64,000 nt of DNA, taken from the NCBI GenBank assembly GCA_001725255.1, contig MEFV01000016.1:42005-106004 (forward strand), in the 5' to 3' direction. Of the stretch, positions 21,148 through 30,779 are shown piece after piece. The position numbers and the translations under genes are program-made. The notes under the pieces are model-generated. The model had not been told where the DNA came from. It did no database searches and saw only the letters and a program-made list of their open reading frames with translations. Origin of the DNA: Comamonas sp. SCN 67-35 (GTDB lineage: Bacteria > Pseudomonadota > Gammaproteobacteria > Burkholderiales > Burkholderiaceae_C). Every line of letters begins with the position of its first letter. The stretch's first letter is position 1.

Positions 21148-22344
21148 TTACAGCACGGCCGCAATCGCCTGGGCCACGTGCGCCAGGTTGCGCGTATTGA
21201 GCGCCGCCACGCACATGCGCCCGCTGTCGGTGCCGTAGACGCCGAATTCGCTGCGCAGACGCAGCATCTGCTCCTTGCTCAGGCCCGAGTAGCTGAACAT
21301 GCCCACCTGCGTGGTGATGAAGCTCATGTCCTGCTTGACGCCCGCGGCCTTCAGGCCGTCGACGAGGCCGCGCCGCATGCTCTTGATGCGCGTGCGCATT
21401 TCGCCCAGTTCCTTTTCCCAGAGCGCGCGCAGCTCTGGGCTTTGCAGCACGCTGGCGACGATGCTGGCGCCGTGGGTCGGCGGGTTCGAGTAGTTGGTGC
21501 GCACGGTGATCTTGAGCTGGGAGAGCACGCGGTCGGTCTCGTCCTTGCTTTGCGTGACGACCGAAACCGCGCCCACGCGCTCGCCGTAAAGGCTGAAGCT
21601 CTTGGAAAACGAGGTTGAGACGAAAAAGCTCAGGCCCGAGGCGGTGAATTTCTCGATGGCGGTGGCGTCTTCCTTCAGACCCTGGCCGAAGCCCTGGTAG
21701 GCCATGTCCAGGAAGGCGACGAGTTGGCGCTCCTTCACCACGCCCACCACCTGGTCCCACTGCGCGGCCGTGAGATCATAGCCCGTGGGGTTGTGGCAGC
21801 AGGCGTGCAGCACCACGACGGTGCCGGGCGCGGCGGCGCGCAGGTCGGCCAGCATGCCTTCGACATTCACGCGCCGGCCGGCGGCGTCGTAGTAGGTGTA
21901 GGTGCCGACTTCAAACCCGGCGTTGCGGAAGATCGCGGTGTGGTTGGCCCAAGTGGGGTCGGAAACCAGCGCCTTGGCGCCGGGGTTGAGCTTGTGCAGA
22001 AAGTCCGCGCCGATCTTCAGGCCACCCGTGCCGCCCAGGCTCTGCACCGTGGCCACGCGCCCCGAAGTGACGACCTCCGACTGCGCGCCGAACACCAGCG
22101 CCTTGACCGCCGTGTCATAGGCGGCAATGCCGTCCATGGGCAGGTAGTTGCGCGCCTTGGGGCTTTCCAGCATGGCATGCTCTGCCTTGCGCACGCATTC
22201 AAGCAGCGGCAGCTTGCCGTTATCGTCGAAGTACACGCCCACGCCGAGATTGACTTTGTGGGGGTTGGTATCCGAGGCGAACTGGTCGTTGAGACCGAAG
22301 ATCGGGTCGCGCGGTGCCATTTGCACGGCGGAAAACAGAGACAT
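21148..22344 (-). CDS. tyrB: Aromatic amino acid aminotransferase (class I)
   Basis: This 398-aa protein starts at [20 protein letters not shown], with a GGA-containing leader. Family I aminotransferase motifs include [31 protein letters not shown], the PLP lysine in [15 protein letters not shown] and the C-terminal arginine in [10 protein letters not shown]. This is the TyrB/AspC group, which transfers amino groups between aromatic amino acids or aspartate and 2-oxoglutarate. It is divergent from uvrB. Confidence 0.9.
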   Translation of the reverse strand: MSLFSAVQMAPRDPIFGLNDQFASDTNPHKVNLGVGVYFDDNGKLPLLECVRKAEHAMLESPKARNYLPMDGIAAYDTAVKALVFGAQSEVVTSGRVATVQSLGGTGGLKIGADFLHKLNPGAKALVSDPTWANHTAIFRNAGFEVGTYTYYDAAGRRVNVEGMLADLRAAAPGTVVVLHACCHNPTGYDLTAAQWDQVVGVVKERQLVAFLDMAYQGFGQGLKEDATAIEKFTASGLSFFVSTSFSKSFSLYGERVGAVSVVTQSKDETDRVLSQLKITVRTNYSNPPTHGASIVASVLQSPELRALWEKELGEMRTRIKSMRRGLVDGLKAAGVKQDMSFITTQVGMFSYSGLSKEQMLRLRSEFGVYGTDSGRMCVAALNTRNLAHVAQAIAAVL

Positions 22345-22442
22345 GGGACGTCCTGGAGGTTGAAGGAAGAGAGGCTGGACACCAGCTACGATGGCCAACT
22401 GCCAATTTTAACGATCGCGGCTTCGCGACGTTGACGCGTTCC

Positions 22443-24506
22443 ATGCATGAAGCACCAGCCAGTCCCTCAGCCGCCGAAGGCCGGTTTGTCGAGTTTCCCG
22501 ATTCGCCGTTCCAGCTGTTTCAGCCCTATCCCCCCGCAGGTGATCAGCCCGAGGCGATAGAAAAGCTCGTCGACGGTGTGCGCGACGGCGAAGCCTTCCA
22601 GACGCTGCTGGGCGTCACCGGCTCGGGCAAGACCTTCACCATGGCCAACGTGATCGCGCGCCTGGGGCGGCCCGCGATGGTGTTCGCCCCCAACAAGACA
22701 CTGGCGGCGCAGCTCTACAGCGAGTTCCGCGAATTCTTCCCGAAGAACGCGGTCGAGTATTTCGTGAGCTACTACGACTATTACCAGCCCGAGGCCTACG
22801 TGCCCCAGCGCGACCTGTTCATCGAGAAGGACAGTGCCATCAATGAGCATATCGAGCAGATGCGCCTGTCGGCCACCAAAAGTCTGCTGGAGCGGCGCGA
22901 CGTGGTGATCGTCGGCACCGTCTCGGCGATCTACGGCATCGGCAACCCCGAGAGCTACCACCGCATGGTGATGACGCTGCGCACCGGCGACCCCATGGGC
23001 CAGCGCGACGTGATCGCGCAGCTCGTGCGCATGCAGTACCAGAGAAGCGACATGGACTTCGCACGCGGGCAGTTTCGCGTGCGCGGCGACACCATCGATG
23101 TGTTCCCCGCCGAGCATTCCGAGCTGGCCGTGCGCATCGAGCTCTTCGATGACGAGGTGGAAAGCCTGCAGCTCTTCGACCCGCTCACCGGCGTTGTGCA
23201 GCAGCGCATTCCGCGCTTCACGGTCTATCCGCGCAGCCACTACGTGACGCCGCGCGACACCGTGATGGCGGCGGTGGAAACCATCAAGCAGGAGCTCGTG
23301 CAGCGCGTGAAGTTCTTCGTCGACCAGGGCAAGCTGGTGGAGGCGCAGCGGCTGGAGCAGCGCACGCGCTTCGACATCGAGATGCTCAGCGAAGTGGGGC
23401 ACTGCAAGGGCATCGAGAATTACACCCGCCACCTCTCGGGCGCGGCGGAGGGCGAGCCACCGTCCACGCTCACCGACTACCTGCCGCGCGACACGGTGAT
23501 GTTCCTCGACGAGAGCCACCAGATGATCGGGCAGCTCAATGCCATGTACAACGGCGACCGATCGCGCAAGACCACGCTGGTCGAATACGGCTTTCGCCTG
23601 CCGTCGGCGCTGGACAACCGGCCGCTCAAGTTCGAGGAGTTCGAGCGGCGCATGCGCCAGGTGATCTTCGTCTCGGCGACGCCCGCGGACTATGAAAAGG
23701 AGCACTCGGGGCAGATCGTCGACCAGGTGGTACGCCCCACGGGCCTGGTCGATCCCGAGATCGAGGTGCGCCCCGCCACCAGCCAGGTGGACGACGTGCT
23801 GCAGGAAATCCGCCTGCGCACGCAGGCGGGCGAGCGGGTGCTGATCACCACCCTGACCAAGCGCATGGCCGAGCAGTTGACCGAATACCTGTCGGAAAAC
23901 GGCGTCAAGGTGCGCTACCTGCACTCGGACGTGGACACGGTGGAGCGCGTGGAAATCATCCGCGACCTGCGCCTGGGCGCGTTCGACGTGCTCGTGGGCA
24001 TCAACCTGCTGCGCGAAGGCCTGGACATTCCCGAAGTCTCGCTCGTGGCGATTCTGGATGCAGACAAGGAGGGGTTTCTGCGCGCCGAGCGCAGCCTGAT
24101 CCAGACCATAGGGCGCGCGGCGCGCAACCTGCATGGCAAGGCCATCCTCTACGGCGACCGCGTGACCGATTCGATGAAGAAGGCCATCGACGAGACCCAG
24201 CGGCGCCGCGTCAAGCAGACCGCCTGGAATCAGGCGCACGGCATCGAGCCGCGCGCCATCGTCAAGCAGGTGCGCGATCTGATCGACGGTGTCTACAGCG
24301 AAAAGGCCGGGCGTGACGCCGAAAAAGTGGCGCAGGCGGCGCTGCAGCGCGCGCGTGTGGAAGACATGTCCGAGAAGGAGATGGCTCGTGAAATCAAGCG
24401 TCTGGAGCAGGCCATGTTCCAGCATGCGCGCAACCTGGAATTCGAGCAGGCGGCGCAGGCACGTGACCAATTGACGCTACTGCGGAATACGCTTTTCGGT
24501 TCTTGA
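22443..24506 (+). CDS. uvrB: Excinuclease ABC subunit B
   Basis: This 687-aa protein starts at [16 protein letters not shown]; the longer frame runs into the divergent aminotransferase and is unlikely. It has Walker A GVTGSGKT, the beta-hairpin region [15 protein letters not shown], helicase motifs [12 protein letters not shown] and QTIGRAARN, and a C-terminal UVR domain ([20 protein letters not shown]). UvrB carries out damage verification in nucleotide excision repair with UvrA and UvrC, neither of which is in the window. Confidence 0.96.
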   Translation: MHEAPASPSAAEGRFVEFPDSPFQLFQPYPPAGDQPEAIEKLVDGVRDGEAFQTLLGVTGSGKTFTMANVIARLGRPAMVFAPNKTLAAQLYSEFREFFPKNAVEYFVSYYDYYQPEAYVPQRDLFIEKDSAINEHIEQMRLSATKSLLERRDVVIVGTVSAIYGIGNPESYHRMVMTLRTGDPMGQRDVIAQLVRMQYQRSDMDFARGQFRVRGDTIDVFPAEHSELAVRIELFDDEVESLQLFDPLTGVVQQRIPRFTVYPRSHYVTPRDTVMAAVETIKQELVQRVKFFVDQGKLVEAQRLEQRTRFDIEMLSEVGHCKGIENYTRHLSGAAEGEPPSTLTDYLPRDTVMFLDESHQMIGQLNAMYNGDRSRKTTLVEYGFRLPSALDNRPLKFEEFERRMRQVIFVSATPADYEKEHSGQIVDQVVRPTGLVDPEIEVRPATSQVDDVLQEIRLRTQAGERVLITTLTKRMAEQLTEYLSENGVKVRYLHSDVDTVERVEIIRDLRLGAFDVLVGINLLREGLDIPEVSLVAILDADKEGFLRAERSLIQTIGRAARNLHGKAILYGDRVTDSMKKAIDETQRRRVKQTAWNQAHGIEPRAIVKQVRDLIDGVYSEKAGRDAEKVAQAALQRARVEDMSEKEMAREIKRLEQAMFQHARNLEFEQAAQARDQLTLLRNTLFGS

Positions 24507-24555
24507 AAAAAATCAAGTCTGTCGAAAATTACCTGAGAAAATTAGTAGAGATTGG

Positions 24556-24585
24556 TGATATAGTTGTACAAAACAGTCAAGTAAT
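24556..24585 (+). promoter_or_regulatory. iscR promoter with candidate type 1 IscR operator
   Basis: An extended -10 (TG, one base, TATAGT at 24559-24564) overlaps a dyad at 24560-24585. The left half is ATAGTTG and the right half AGTCAAGTA, which resemble the [2Fe-2S]-IscR type 1 consensus. This would give autorepression of the isc operon, as in E. coli. The match was judged by eye. Confidence 0.55.
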
Positions 24586-24676
24586 CGGGGCATTCGCAGC
24601 GCATCAAACCGTTCAGTGCGTGCCCGTCCTCCCCGGCGGCATGACTGCCCGTGTTTCACCCACTCAGGAGCCCTTC

Positions 24677-25207
24677 ATGCGTCTCACCACCAAAGGCCGT
24701 TTTGCCGTCACCGCCATGATCGATCTGGCCCTGCGCCAGAACAATGGCCCGGTGACGCTGGCCGCCATCAGCCAGCGTCAGCGGATCTCGCTGTCGTATC
24801 TGGAGCAGCTCTTTGGCAAATTGCGTCGGCATGAGCTCGTCGAATCCACGCGCGGCCCGGGCGGCGGCTACACGCTGGCGCGCAAGGCCGACGAGATCAC
24901 CGTGGCGGACATCATCGTCTCGGTGGACGAGCCGATCGATGCCACGCAATGTGGTGGCAGCGAGAACTGCATGGGCGGCGGCAAGTGCATGACGCACGAC
25001 CTGTGGACGGCGCTGAACCAGCGTGTCGTCGAGTTTCTTGATTCGGTCACGCTGCAAAAGCTCGTCGACGAGCAGCTGGCGCGCGGCATCCGCATCGAAG
25101 ACCGGCCTGCGGCGCGGCGCGCCATCTCCACCACCCCGGTGGTCAAGCCTATCCGCGTGAACGCGCCCAACTCGGTCTTCGCGCTGGGCAGTGCGTTTGC
25201 AAAGTAA
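24677..25207 (+). CDS. iscR: Fe-S cluster assembly regulator IscR
   Basis: This 176-aa Rrf2-family protein starts at MRLTTKGRFAVTAMIDLALR, with CAGGAG six bases upstream. The cluster ligands fall exactly at Cys92, Cys98, Cys104 and His107 (CGGSENCMGGGKCMTH), as in E. coli. It senses [2Fe-2S] status and represses isc genes. It heads iscR-iscS-iscU-like-dnaQ. A candidate IscR operator overlaps its own promoter. Confidence 0.94.
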   Translation: MRLTTKGRFAVTAMIDLALRQNNGPVTLAAISQRQRISLSYLEQLFGKLRRHELVESTRGPGGGYTLARKADEITVADIIVSVDEPIDATQCGGSENCMGGGKCMTHDLWTALNQRVVEFLDSVTLQKLVDEQLARGIRIEDRPAARRAISTTPVVKPIRVNAPNSVFALGSAFAK

Positions 25208-25236
25208 GCAGGGCGGGTTGAGAATTGGCCGCAACT

Positions 25237-26454
25237 ATGGCCGATTCCCTTCCCGTCTATCTTGATTACGGCGCCACCACCCCTTGCGATCCACGCGTGG
25301 TCGATGCCATGGTGCCATGGCTGCGCACGCGTTTCGGCAACCCCGCATCGAACACCCACGCCTGGGGCTGGGAGGCTCGTGAGGCCGTGGAGCAGGCCCG
25401 CAGCCACGTTGCCACCCTGATCGGCGCCGATCCGCGCGAGATCGTCTGGACCAGCGGCGCCACCGAATCGATCAACCTCGCGCTCAAGGGCACGGCCGAA
25501 TTCCACCAGGCCAGGGGCAGGCACCTCATCACGCTCAAGACCGAGCACAAGGCGGTGCTCGACACCCTGCACGAACTCGAGCGCCGGGGCTTCGAGGTCA
25601 CCTTTCTCGATGTGCGACCCGACGGCCTCGTCAGCCTCGACGCACTCAGGGCCGCGATACGCCCCGATACGATCCTCGTGAGCATCCTCCTCGTGAACAA
25701 CGAGATCGGCGTGATCCAGGACGTCGCTGCCATAGGCGCGCTCTGCCGCGAGCACGGCGTGCTGCTGCACGTGGATGCGGCGCAGGCCACGGGCCGGGTG
25801 CCAATCGATATGACGCGCCTGCCCATTGATCTGATGAGCATGACGGCCCACAAGACCTACGGCCCCAAGGGCGTGGGCGCGCTGTACGTGCGGCGCAAAC
25901 CCAGGGTACGCCTGATGGCGCAGATCCACGGGGGAGGGCATGAATACGGCCTGCGCTCGGGGACGCTGCCGACGCACCAGATCGTGGGCATGGGCGAAGC
26001 CTACCGATTGGCGCGGCTCGCGATGCAGGACGACGAGGTTCGTGCGCGCGCGTTTCAGCGGCAGTTGCTCGGTGGCTTGACCGATCTGGGTGAAGTGTTC
26101 GTCAATGGCAGCCTGGAGCACCGGGTGCCGCAGAACCTCAATCTGAGTTTCAAATACATCGAAGGCGAGGCCCTGATGAGCGCCATCCATGGCGTGGCGC
26201 TCTCGTCGGGTTCGGCCTGCACCTCGGCCAGCGCCGAACCCAGCCATGTGCTCAGGGCGCTGGGGCGCAGTGACGAGCTGGCGCACAGCAGCCTGCGCAT
26301 CACCACGGGGCGCTTCACCACGCAGGAAGACATCGACATCGCCATCGAGGCCATCCGCAAGGCGGTCACGCGCCTGCGCGGCATCAGTCCGCTGTGGGAA
26401 ATGCACGAGCGCGGCGCCGACGTGGAGGCGATGCAGTGGAGCGCCGCCATCTGA
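25237..26454 (+). CDS. iscS: Cysteine desulfurase IscS
   Basis: This protein is about 405 aa from ATG 25237; an in-frame TTG four codons upstream is possible. PLP lysine is in [17 protein letters not shown], the mobile-loop catalytic Cys in [20 protein letters not shown], and the C-terminal scaffold-binding tail SPLWEM...MQWSAAI is present. These features identify it as an IscS rather than a SufS. It delivers persulfide sulfur to scaffolds and to tRNA thiolation. It follows iscR by 29 bp and precedes a scaffold-like gene by 23 bp. Confidence 0.93.
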   Translation: MADSLPVYLDYGATTPCDPRVVDAMVPWLRTRFGNPASNTHAWGWEAREAVEQARSHVATLIGADPREIVWTSGATESINLALKGTAEFHQARGRHLITLKTEHKAVLDTLHELERRGFEVTFLDVRPDGLVSLDALRAAIRPDTILVSILLVNNEIGVIQDVAAIGALCREHGVLLHVDAAQATGRVPIDMTRLPIDLMSMTAHKTYGPKGVGALYVRRKPRVRLMAQIHGGGHEYGLRSGTLPTHQIVGMGEAYRLARLAMQDDEVRARAFQRQLLGGLTDLGEVFVNGSLEHRVPQNLNLSFKYIEGEALMSAIHGVALSSGSACTSASAEPSHVLRALGRSDELAHSSLRITTGRFTTQEDIDIAIEAIRKAVTRLRGISPLWEMHERGADVEAMQWSAAI

Positions 26455-26477
26455 GGGGGGCCGCTACACTCACGGCA

Positions 26478-26873
26478 ATGGCGTATTCACCGCAGCTCAT
26501 AGACCATTTCGAACACCCGCGCAACGTAGGCTCGCTGGACGAACGCCACCGCGACGTGGGCACGGCGCTGGTGGGCTCGCCCCAGACGGGCGAGGTGATC
26601 AGGCTGCAGATCCGGATCGACCCTGCTGCGGGTCTGATCGATCAAGCCTGCTTCAAGGCCTACGGCAGCAGCGCCGCGATTGCCGCTTCGTCACTGGCCA
26701 CCCAGTGGCTGCGCGGCAGGTCGCTCGATGCGGCCGCCGCGATCACCCATGCCGATATCACGCGCGAGCTGGCGCTGCCGCCCGAGCGCGTGCATTGCGC
26801 CCTGGTGGTCACGCAGGCGATCCAGGCCGCAGTGAGCGACTATCGAGCCAAACACAACGAATCGAACACCTGA
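26478..26873 (+). CDS. IscU-like protein lacking two of three cluster-ligand cysteines
   Basis: This 131-aa protein aligns end to end with IscU (MAYSPQLIDHFEHPRNVGSL; ASSLATQWLRGRSLD; LALPPERVHCALVV). The conserved ACGD is QTGE here (Thr37, Glu39), and the YGCGSAIASSS segment is YGSSAAIAASS (Ser64). Only Cys107 remains, plus a non-family Cys58 in DQACFK. The LPPVK-type HscA motif reads LPPER. Canonical Fe-S scaffold function therefore looks unlikely. It could be a sulfur acceptor, a regulator of IscS, or a degenerate paralogue. The iscA-hscB-hscA-fdx genes do not follow, so a full isc operon probably exists elsewhere. Confidence 0.85.
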   Translation: MAYSPQLIDHFEHPRNVGSLDERHRDVGTALVGSPQTGEVIRLQIRIDPAAGLIDQACFKAYGSSAAIAASSLATQWLRGRSLDAAAAITHADITRELALPPERVHCALVVTQAIQAAVSDYRAKHNESNT

Positions 26874-26874
26874 C

Positions 26875-27615
26875 ATGACGACTGCGGCCTTGCGGCAAAT
26901 CGTGCTGGATACCGAAACCACGGGCCTGTCCGCCGAGCAGGGCGACCGCATCGTGGAACTCGGCTGCGTGGAGCTCGTGCAGCGGCGCCTGACGGGCAAC
27001 AACCTGCACCTGTATTTCAACCCCGAACGTGACAGCCACGAGGATGCGCTCAAGGTCCATGGCCTGACGCGCGAGTTCCTGAGCAGCAAACCCACCTTCG
27101 GTGCCTGTGCCGATGAGATCACGCAGTATCTGCAGGGGGCGCAGATCATCATCCACAACGCCGCCTTCGACATGGGCTTCCTCGAAATGGAGTTTGCCCG
27201 CCTGAAGCGGGCGCCGCTCGCCCAGCAGGTGGGCAGCGTGCTCGATACCCTGGCCCTGGCGCGCGAACTCTACCCGGGCAAGCGCAATTCGCTCGATGCG
27301 CTGTGCGATCGCCTCGAAGTGGACCGCTCGGGCCGTACCCTGCACGGCGCACTGCTGGACGCCCAATTGCTGGCGGACGTCTACATTCAGATGACGCGGG
27401 GGCAGGAGTCGTTGCTCGGTGCCGAGAACGTGAAATCCGCTTCACGGGCCGTGACGGTGCAGGCTTGCGACCTGAGCGCGTTCAGCCTGCCCATGCCCGT
27501 CGCGGATGAAACGGAGCTTGCGGCCCACCACGCCATCCTGGTGGAGATCGACAAGGCCAGCGGCGGCAAGACCGTCTGGCGCAGTGCCCTGGAAGCACCC
27601 GAATCTGTGCCATAA
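26875..27615 (+). CDS. dnaQ: DNA polymerase III epsilon subunit (3'-5' proofreading exonuclease)
   Basis: This 246-aa DEDDh exonuclease has motif I IVLDTETTGL, motif II HNAAFDMGFL and motif III HGALLDAQLLADVY with its catalytic His. It proofreads for the replicative polymerase. It starts one base after the stop of the IscU-like gene, so it is probably coupled to the isc operon, unusual for a replication gene. Its stop codon overlaps the -10 box of tRNA-Val. Confidence 0.92.
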   Translation: MTTAALRQIVLDTETTGLSAEQGDRIVELGCVELVQRRLTGNNLHLYFNPERDSHEDALKVHGLTREFLSSKPTFGACADEITQYLQGAQIIIHNAAFDMGFLEMEFARLKRAPLAQQVGSVLDTLALARELYPGKRNSLDALCDRLEVDRSGRTLHGALLDAQLLADVYIQMTRGQESLLGAENVKSASRAVTVQACDLSAFSLPMPVADETELAAHHAILVEIDKASGGKTVWRSALEAPESVP

Positions 27616-27616
27616 T
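27606..27616 (+). promoter_or_regulatory. tRNA-Val promoter core (TGTGCCATAAT)
   Basis: The -10 box CATAAT with upstream TGTGC overlaps the dnaQ stop codon and lies 22 bp before the tRNA. The same 11-mer, followed by a CGC...TTCGCGAA leader, precedes the truncated tRNA-Leu at 48974. Confidence 0.6.
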
Positions 27617-27638
27617 CCGCGCTTTCGCGAAACGCGAT

Positions 27639-27713
27639 GGGTGGTTAGCTCAGCGGTAGAGCACTGCCTTCACACGGCAGGGGTCACAGGTTCGAACCCT
27701 GTATCACCCACCA
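27639..27713 (+). tRNA. tRNA-Val (anticodon CAC), CCA encoded
   Basis: The 75-nt cloverleaf has acceptor GGGTGGT pairing with ATCACCC (one G-U), D-arm GCTCAGCGGTAGAGC and anticodon stem CTGCC/GGCAG with loop TTCACAC. The T-arm is ACAGG-TTCGAAC-CCTGT, and the 3' CCA is encoded. Anticodon CAC gives valine. Confidence 0.95.
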
Positions 27714-27721
27714 AGACAAGG

Positions 27722-27758
27722 AAACGCTCCGTTGCTACAAGCTTCGGAGCGTTTTTCT
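27722..27758 (+). terminator. Intrinsic terminator of tRNA-Val
   Basis: Stem AAACGCTCCG pairs with CGGAGCGTTT across a 13-nt loop. A T-rich run (TTTTTCTTT) follows. Confidence 0.85.
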
Positions 27759-27773
27759 TTGTCCGAAGCAGCC

Positions 27774-27798
27774 CGGATGCATCGGATGCATCGGATGC
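27774..27798. repeat. Short tandem repeat CGGATGCAT
   Basis: There are two full units and a partial third of the 9-mer CGGATGCAT, between the tRNA-Val terminator and the end of the GGDEF/EAL gene. It has no evident function; its copy number may vary between strains. Confidence 0.7.
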
Positions 27799-27826
27799 GC
27801 GCGGGGTGGCGATGCCCGCGGCCCGA

Positions 27827-30685
27827 TCACCGGCCGGGCCCACTGGCGCGATGCTGTTGAACAAATTGGGCAAACTGCGGGGCGGCCAGCGGCTGGCTCA
27901 GGTGGTAGCCCTGGATTTCGGTGCACCCGTGCTCCAGCAGGAAGTCCCGTTGCTCGGCGGTCTCCACGCCTTCGGCGATGGTGCGCACTCCGAGCCCGCG
28001 GGCCAGCTGGATGATGGCGACGACGATGGCTTGGTCGTCGGGGTCGACGTGAATGTCGTGAACGAAGGACTGATCGATCTTGAGCTTGTGAATCTTGAAG
28101 CGCTTGAGGTAGGAAAGCGACGAGTACCCGGTGCCGAAATCATCGATCGCCAGTTGCACGCCCAGCGCGCGCAGCTCCTGCATGTGCTGGGCAGCCGCAT
28201 TGGGGGCCTTGAGCGCGGCGGCTTCGGTCAGCTCCAGCGCCAGGCGCTGGGCTGGTACATCGGCTTCCCGCAGCGCATGGTGCACCAGCGCGGGCAGGTT
28301 GGCCTGGCCGAATTGCACCGCCGAAAGGTTCACCGCCAGCACCATGGGCGGCAGGCCCGCATCCAGCCATTGGCGCAGTTGACCCAGGGCCGTGCGCAAC
28401 ACCCACTCGCCGATCGGAATGATCAGGCCGTTGGATTCAGCCAGCGGGATGAATTCGGCGGGCGAGATTGCCCCCCAGCGCGGATGCGTCCAGCGCAGCA
28501 GGGCTTCCGCGCCGATGATGGCGCCCGTGACCAGGTCTTGCTGTGGTTGATAAACCAGGTGCAGCTCACCGTTGGCGAGCGCCTGCTTGAGCGCATTGTT
28601 CAGCGCAAGCAGCCGCGTGGCGCGTTCCTGCATCTGCGCCGTGAAAAGGCAGGCGTGGTTGCGCCCCTGTTGCTTGACCTGATAGGCGGCGGCCTCGGCA
28701 CTCTTGAGCAGTGCCTCGAAATCGCGTCCGTCGTGTGGAAAGAGCGCCACGCCGATGGAGGCCGTGCTAGAGATCGTGTGCTCCGCGAACTGCATGGGCT
28801 CGCAGAGCAACTTGAGCAGCCGCTGCGCGGTTCGCATGGCTTCGTCGGCCTGCGCATCGGGCAGCAGCAGCGTGAATTCGTCGCCGGAGTGGCGTGAGAC
28901 GATGTCCTGCTCGTCCAGCGCCGCGCGCAGCCGCCGCGCGGTTTGCACGAGCAGCTGGTCACCCACCCCGTGGCCCAGCGAATCGTTGATGTCCTTGAAG
29001 TGATCCAGGTCGATCCAGAGCAGCGCCATGTGCGCCCGCTGCTGCGCCATCTGCTCGAAGATGCGCATCAGCTTGCGCCGGCTCGGCAGGCCGGTGAGCT
29101 GGTCGTAGTTCACCAGATGCTCGATGCGCCGGCTGGCCTCGCGCTCGGCCGTGACGTCGATCTGGTAGGACAGATAGTGGGTGACGGCGCCGGTCGCATC
29201 GCGCAGCGGATGGATCAGGAGCAGGTCCACGGTTTCCTCGCCCGCCCTGGTGAGGTTGATCACCTCGCCGCGCCAGGGCCGGCCCTGGACCAGTTCGGAC
29301 CACATGGCCCGGTAGGTGGCTTCGGAGGTCTTGCCCGATTTGAGCAAGCGGGGATTGCGCCCCATGACCTCGCTGGCGCCATAGCCCGTATGCTGCGCGA
29401 AGGCCGGATTGACGTAGGTGATGCGCGCATCCAGGTCGGTGATGATGATGGTGGCCGGACTTTGCGCTACCGCGTACGAGAACATGCGCAGGGTCTGGGC
29501 GGTTTTTTCACGCTTCGTCACGTCCCGCGAGATCACCACGAAAAGCGGCCTGTCCCCCTCGTCCACCATCGCGCGCGCCACCGACAGCTCAAACGAGCGA
29601 AGCTCGCCGCCGGGAAGCTCGAGCGCGATGATTTTGCCGCGTGATATGCCCTGGTGTCCGGCCTCCTGAAGCGCCTGCAGCACGGTCTGGGCTTCGCGCG
29701 GACGCATGACGTCCTTGACGGTCTTGCCTATCAGCCCGTCGGCCCCCGCCAGCAAGCCGCCGGCGCTGCCGGCGTGAACCTCGAGATAGCGGCCTTCGCC
29801 GTCCACGACGAACAGCAGATCGGGCAGGGCCGCAAGCATGGCCCGCTGGCGCGTCAGCGCGGTCCGCAGTTGTCCATAGGGCTGGCGCACGGTGTTGGCA
29901 AAGGCCGCACGGTACAGGTAGACAAAGGCCAGGACCTTGTACAGGTGACCGACCAGGTTGTAGAGGTCGCTGGCGCGTGCATAGCGGGCAAAAAATACCT
30001 CGCTCATGGCGGCGATGGCGGCGGCCATGAAAAACAGCGCCGCATTGGGGAAACCGGGCTCGCGCAGGCGCTGCCAGAGCTTGAACGCGGCGAGCAGGTA
30101 CAGCGTGATCAAAACGTACTCGCTGCCGACCTTGAAGCCCGTGAGGCCCTGGCCCGGGACGTAGGTGCGTGGCAGCCACGCCGCGTTGCCCAGGATGGCC
30201 AGATGCACCAGCGCGACGGGCACCAGCACGGCGGCAAGAATCAGGGCGGGTGAGTGCGTGCGCCGGGCAAGCGCACGGCTTTGCCAGGCAAAGGCCAGCA
30301 GGCCCAGGGCAACGAGCAGGCGCGCGGCCAGCCAGAAGAGGATGGCCTTCTCGGTGGAGCCGGGCGTGACGTAGTCCGGCATGCCGGCGTAGGAGAGCGC
30401 GTGGGAGACATCCAGCAGCGCCGACCCGAGAAATACGCAGGCGAGCAGCATGGTGCAGGGAGCCAGCGACTCGTGCCGCAGACTCCATACCGTGGCGAAG
30501 ATCATCGCGCTGATGACGACGGCCAGGGTTTCCAGCACCGTGTGCAGCGGCAGGTAAGTCTCAGGCGCCAGCGTCCTGTCGGGCAGGGGCAGCAGGCTCA
30601 GAGCCACCATCAGCACGGCCAGTCCGCCCACGATGCGCAGGGCATGGCGGGCGGGCGGTGGAGGAGAGGCCAAGGTGTTGTTCAT
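27827..30685 (-). CDS. MASE3-PAS-PAS-GGDEF-EAL cyclic-di-GMP signalling protein
   Basis: This 952-aa membrane protein has an N-terminal hydrophobic sensor of about eight membrane segments (residues about 15-270) with MASE3-like features (LDVSHALSYAGMPDYVTP). Two PAS domains follow (about 275-520, the second with TYVNPAFAQHTGYGASEVMG). The cyclase domain motif is SGDEF rather than GGDEF. The phosphodiesterase domain is complete (GAEALLRW, then DDFGTGYSSLSYLKRF and KIDQSFV). It probably hydrolyses c-di-GMP, with a cyclase domain that may be regulatory. It ends about 113 bp from tRNA-Val. Confidence 0.9.
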   Translation of the reverse strand: MNNTLASPPPPARHALRIVGGLAVLMVALSLLPLPDRTLAPETYLPLHTVLETLAVVISAMIFATVWSLRHESLAPCTMLLACVFLGSALLDVSHALSYAGMPDYVTPGSTEKAILFWLAARLLVALGLLAFAWQSRALARRTHSPALILAAVLVPVALVHLAILGNAAWLPRTYVPGQGLTGFKVGSEYVLITLYLLAAFKLWQRLREPGFPNAALFFMAAAIAAMSEVFFARYARASDLYNLVGHLYKVLAFVYLYRAAFANTVRQPYGQLRTALTRQRAMLAALPDLLFVVDGEGRYLEVHAGSAGGLLAGADGLIGKTVKDVMRPREAQTVLQALQEAGHQGISRGKIIALELPGGELRSFELSVARAMVDEGDRPLFVVISRDVTKREKTAQTLRMFSYAVAQSPATIIITDLDARITYVNPAFAQHTGYGASEVMGRNPRLLKSGKTSEATYRAMWSELVQGRPWRGEVINLTRAGEETVDLLLIHPLRDATGAVTHYLSYQIDVTAEREASRRIEHLVNYDQLTGLPSRRKLMRIFEQMAQQRAHMALLWIDLDHFKDINDSLGHGVGDQLLVQTARRLRAALDEQDIVSRHSGDEFTLLLPDAQADEAMRTAQRLLKLLCEPMQFAEHTISSTASIGVALFPHDGRDFEALLKSAEAAAYQVKQQGRNHACLFTAQMQERATRLLALNNALKQALANGELHLVYQPQQDLVTGAIIGAEALLRWTHPRWGAISPAEFIPLAESNGLIIPIGEWVLRTALGQLRQWLDAGLPPMVLAVNLSAVQFGQANLPALVHHALREADVPAQRLALELTEAAALKAPNAAAQHMQELRALGVQLAIDDFGTGYSSLSYLKRFKIHKLKIDQSFVHDIHVDPDDQAIVVAIIQLARGLGVRTIAEGVETAEQRDFLLEHGCTEIQGYHLSQPLAAPQFAQFVQQHRASGPGR

Positions 30686-30779
30686 TGCCCCCGGTGGCTC
30701 GAAGCACGAGGAGCCACTTTAACAGTCGGCGCCTTTACTGATCATGCAGCGCTCGTGAGGCGCAGGCGCGGCGGACGCA

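Noticed and set aside
22467..24470. 667-codon open frame antisense to uvrB
   Set aside because: Shadow of uvrB; composition dominated by His, Arg, Ala and Val typical of reversed GC-rich codons.
27774..27798. CRISPR-like array
   Set aside because: Units are 9 bp with no spacers; it is a simple tandem repeat.
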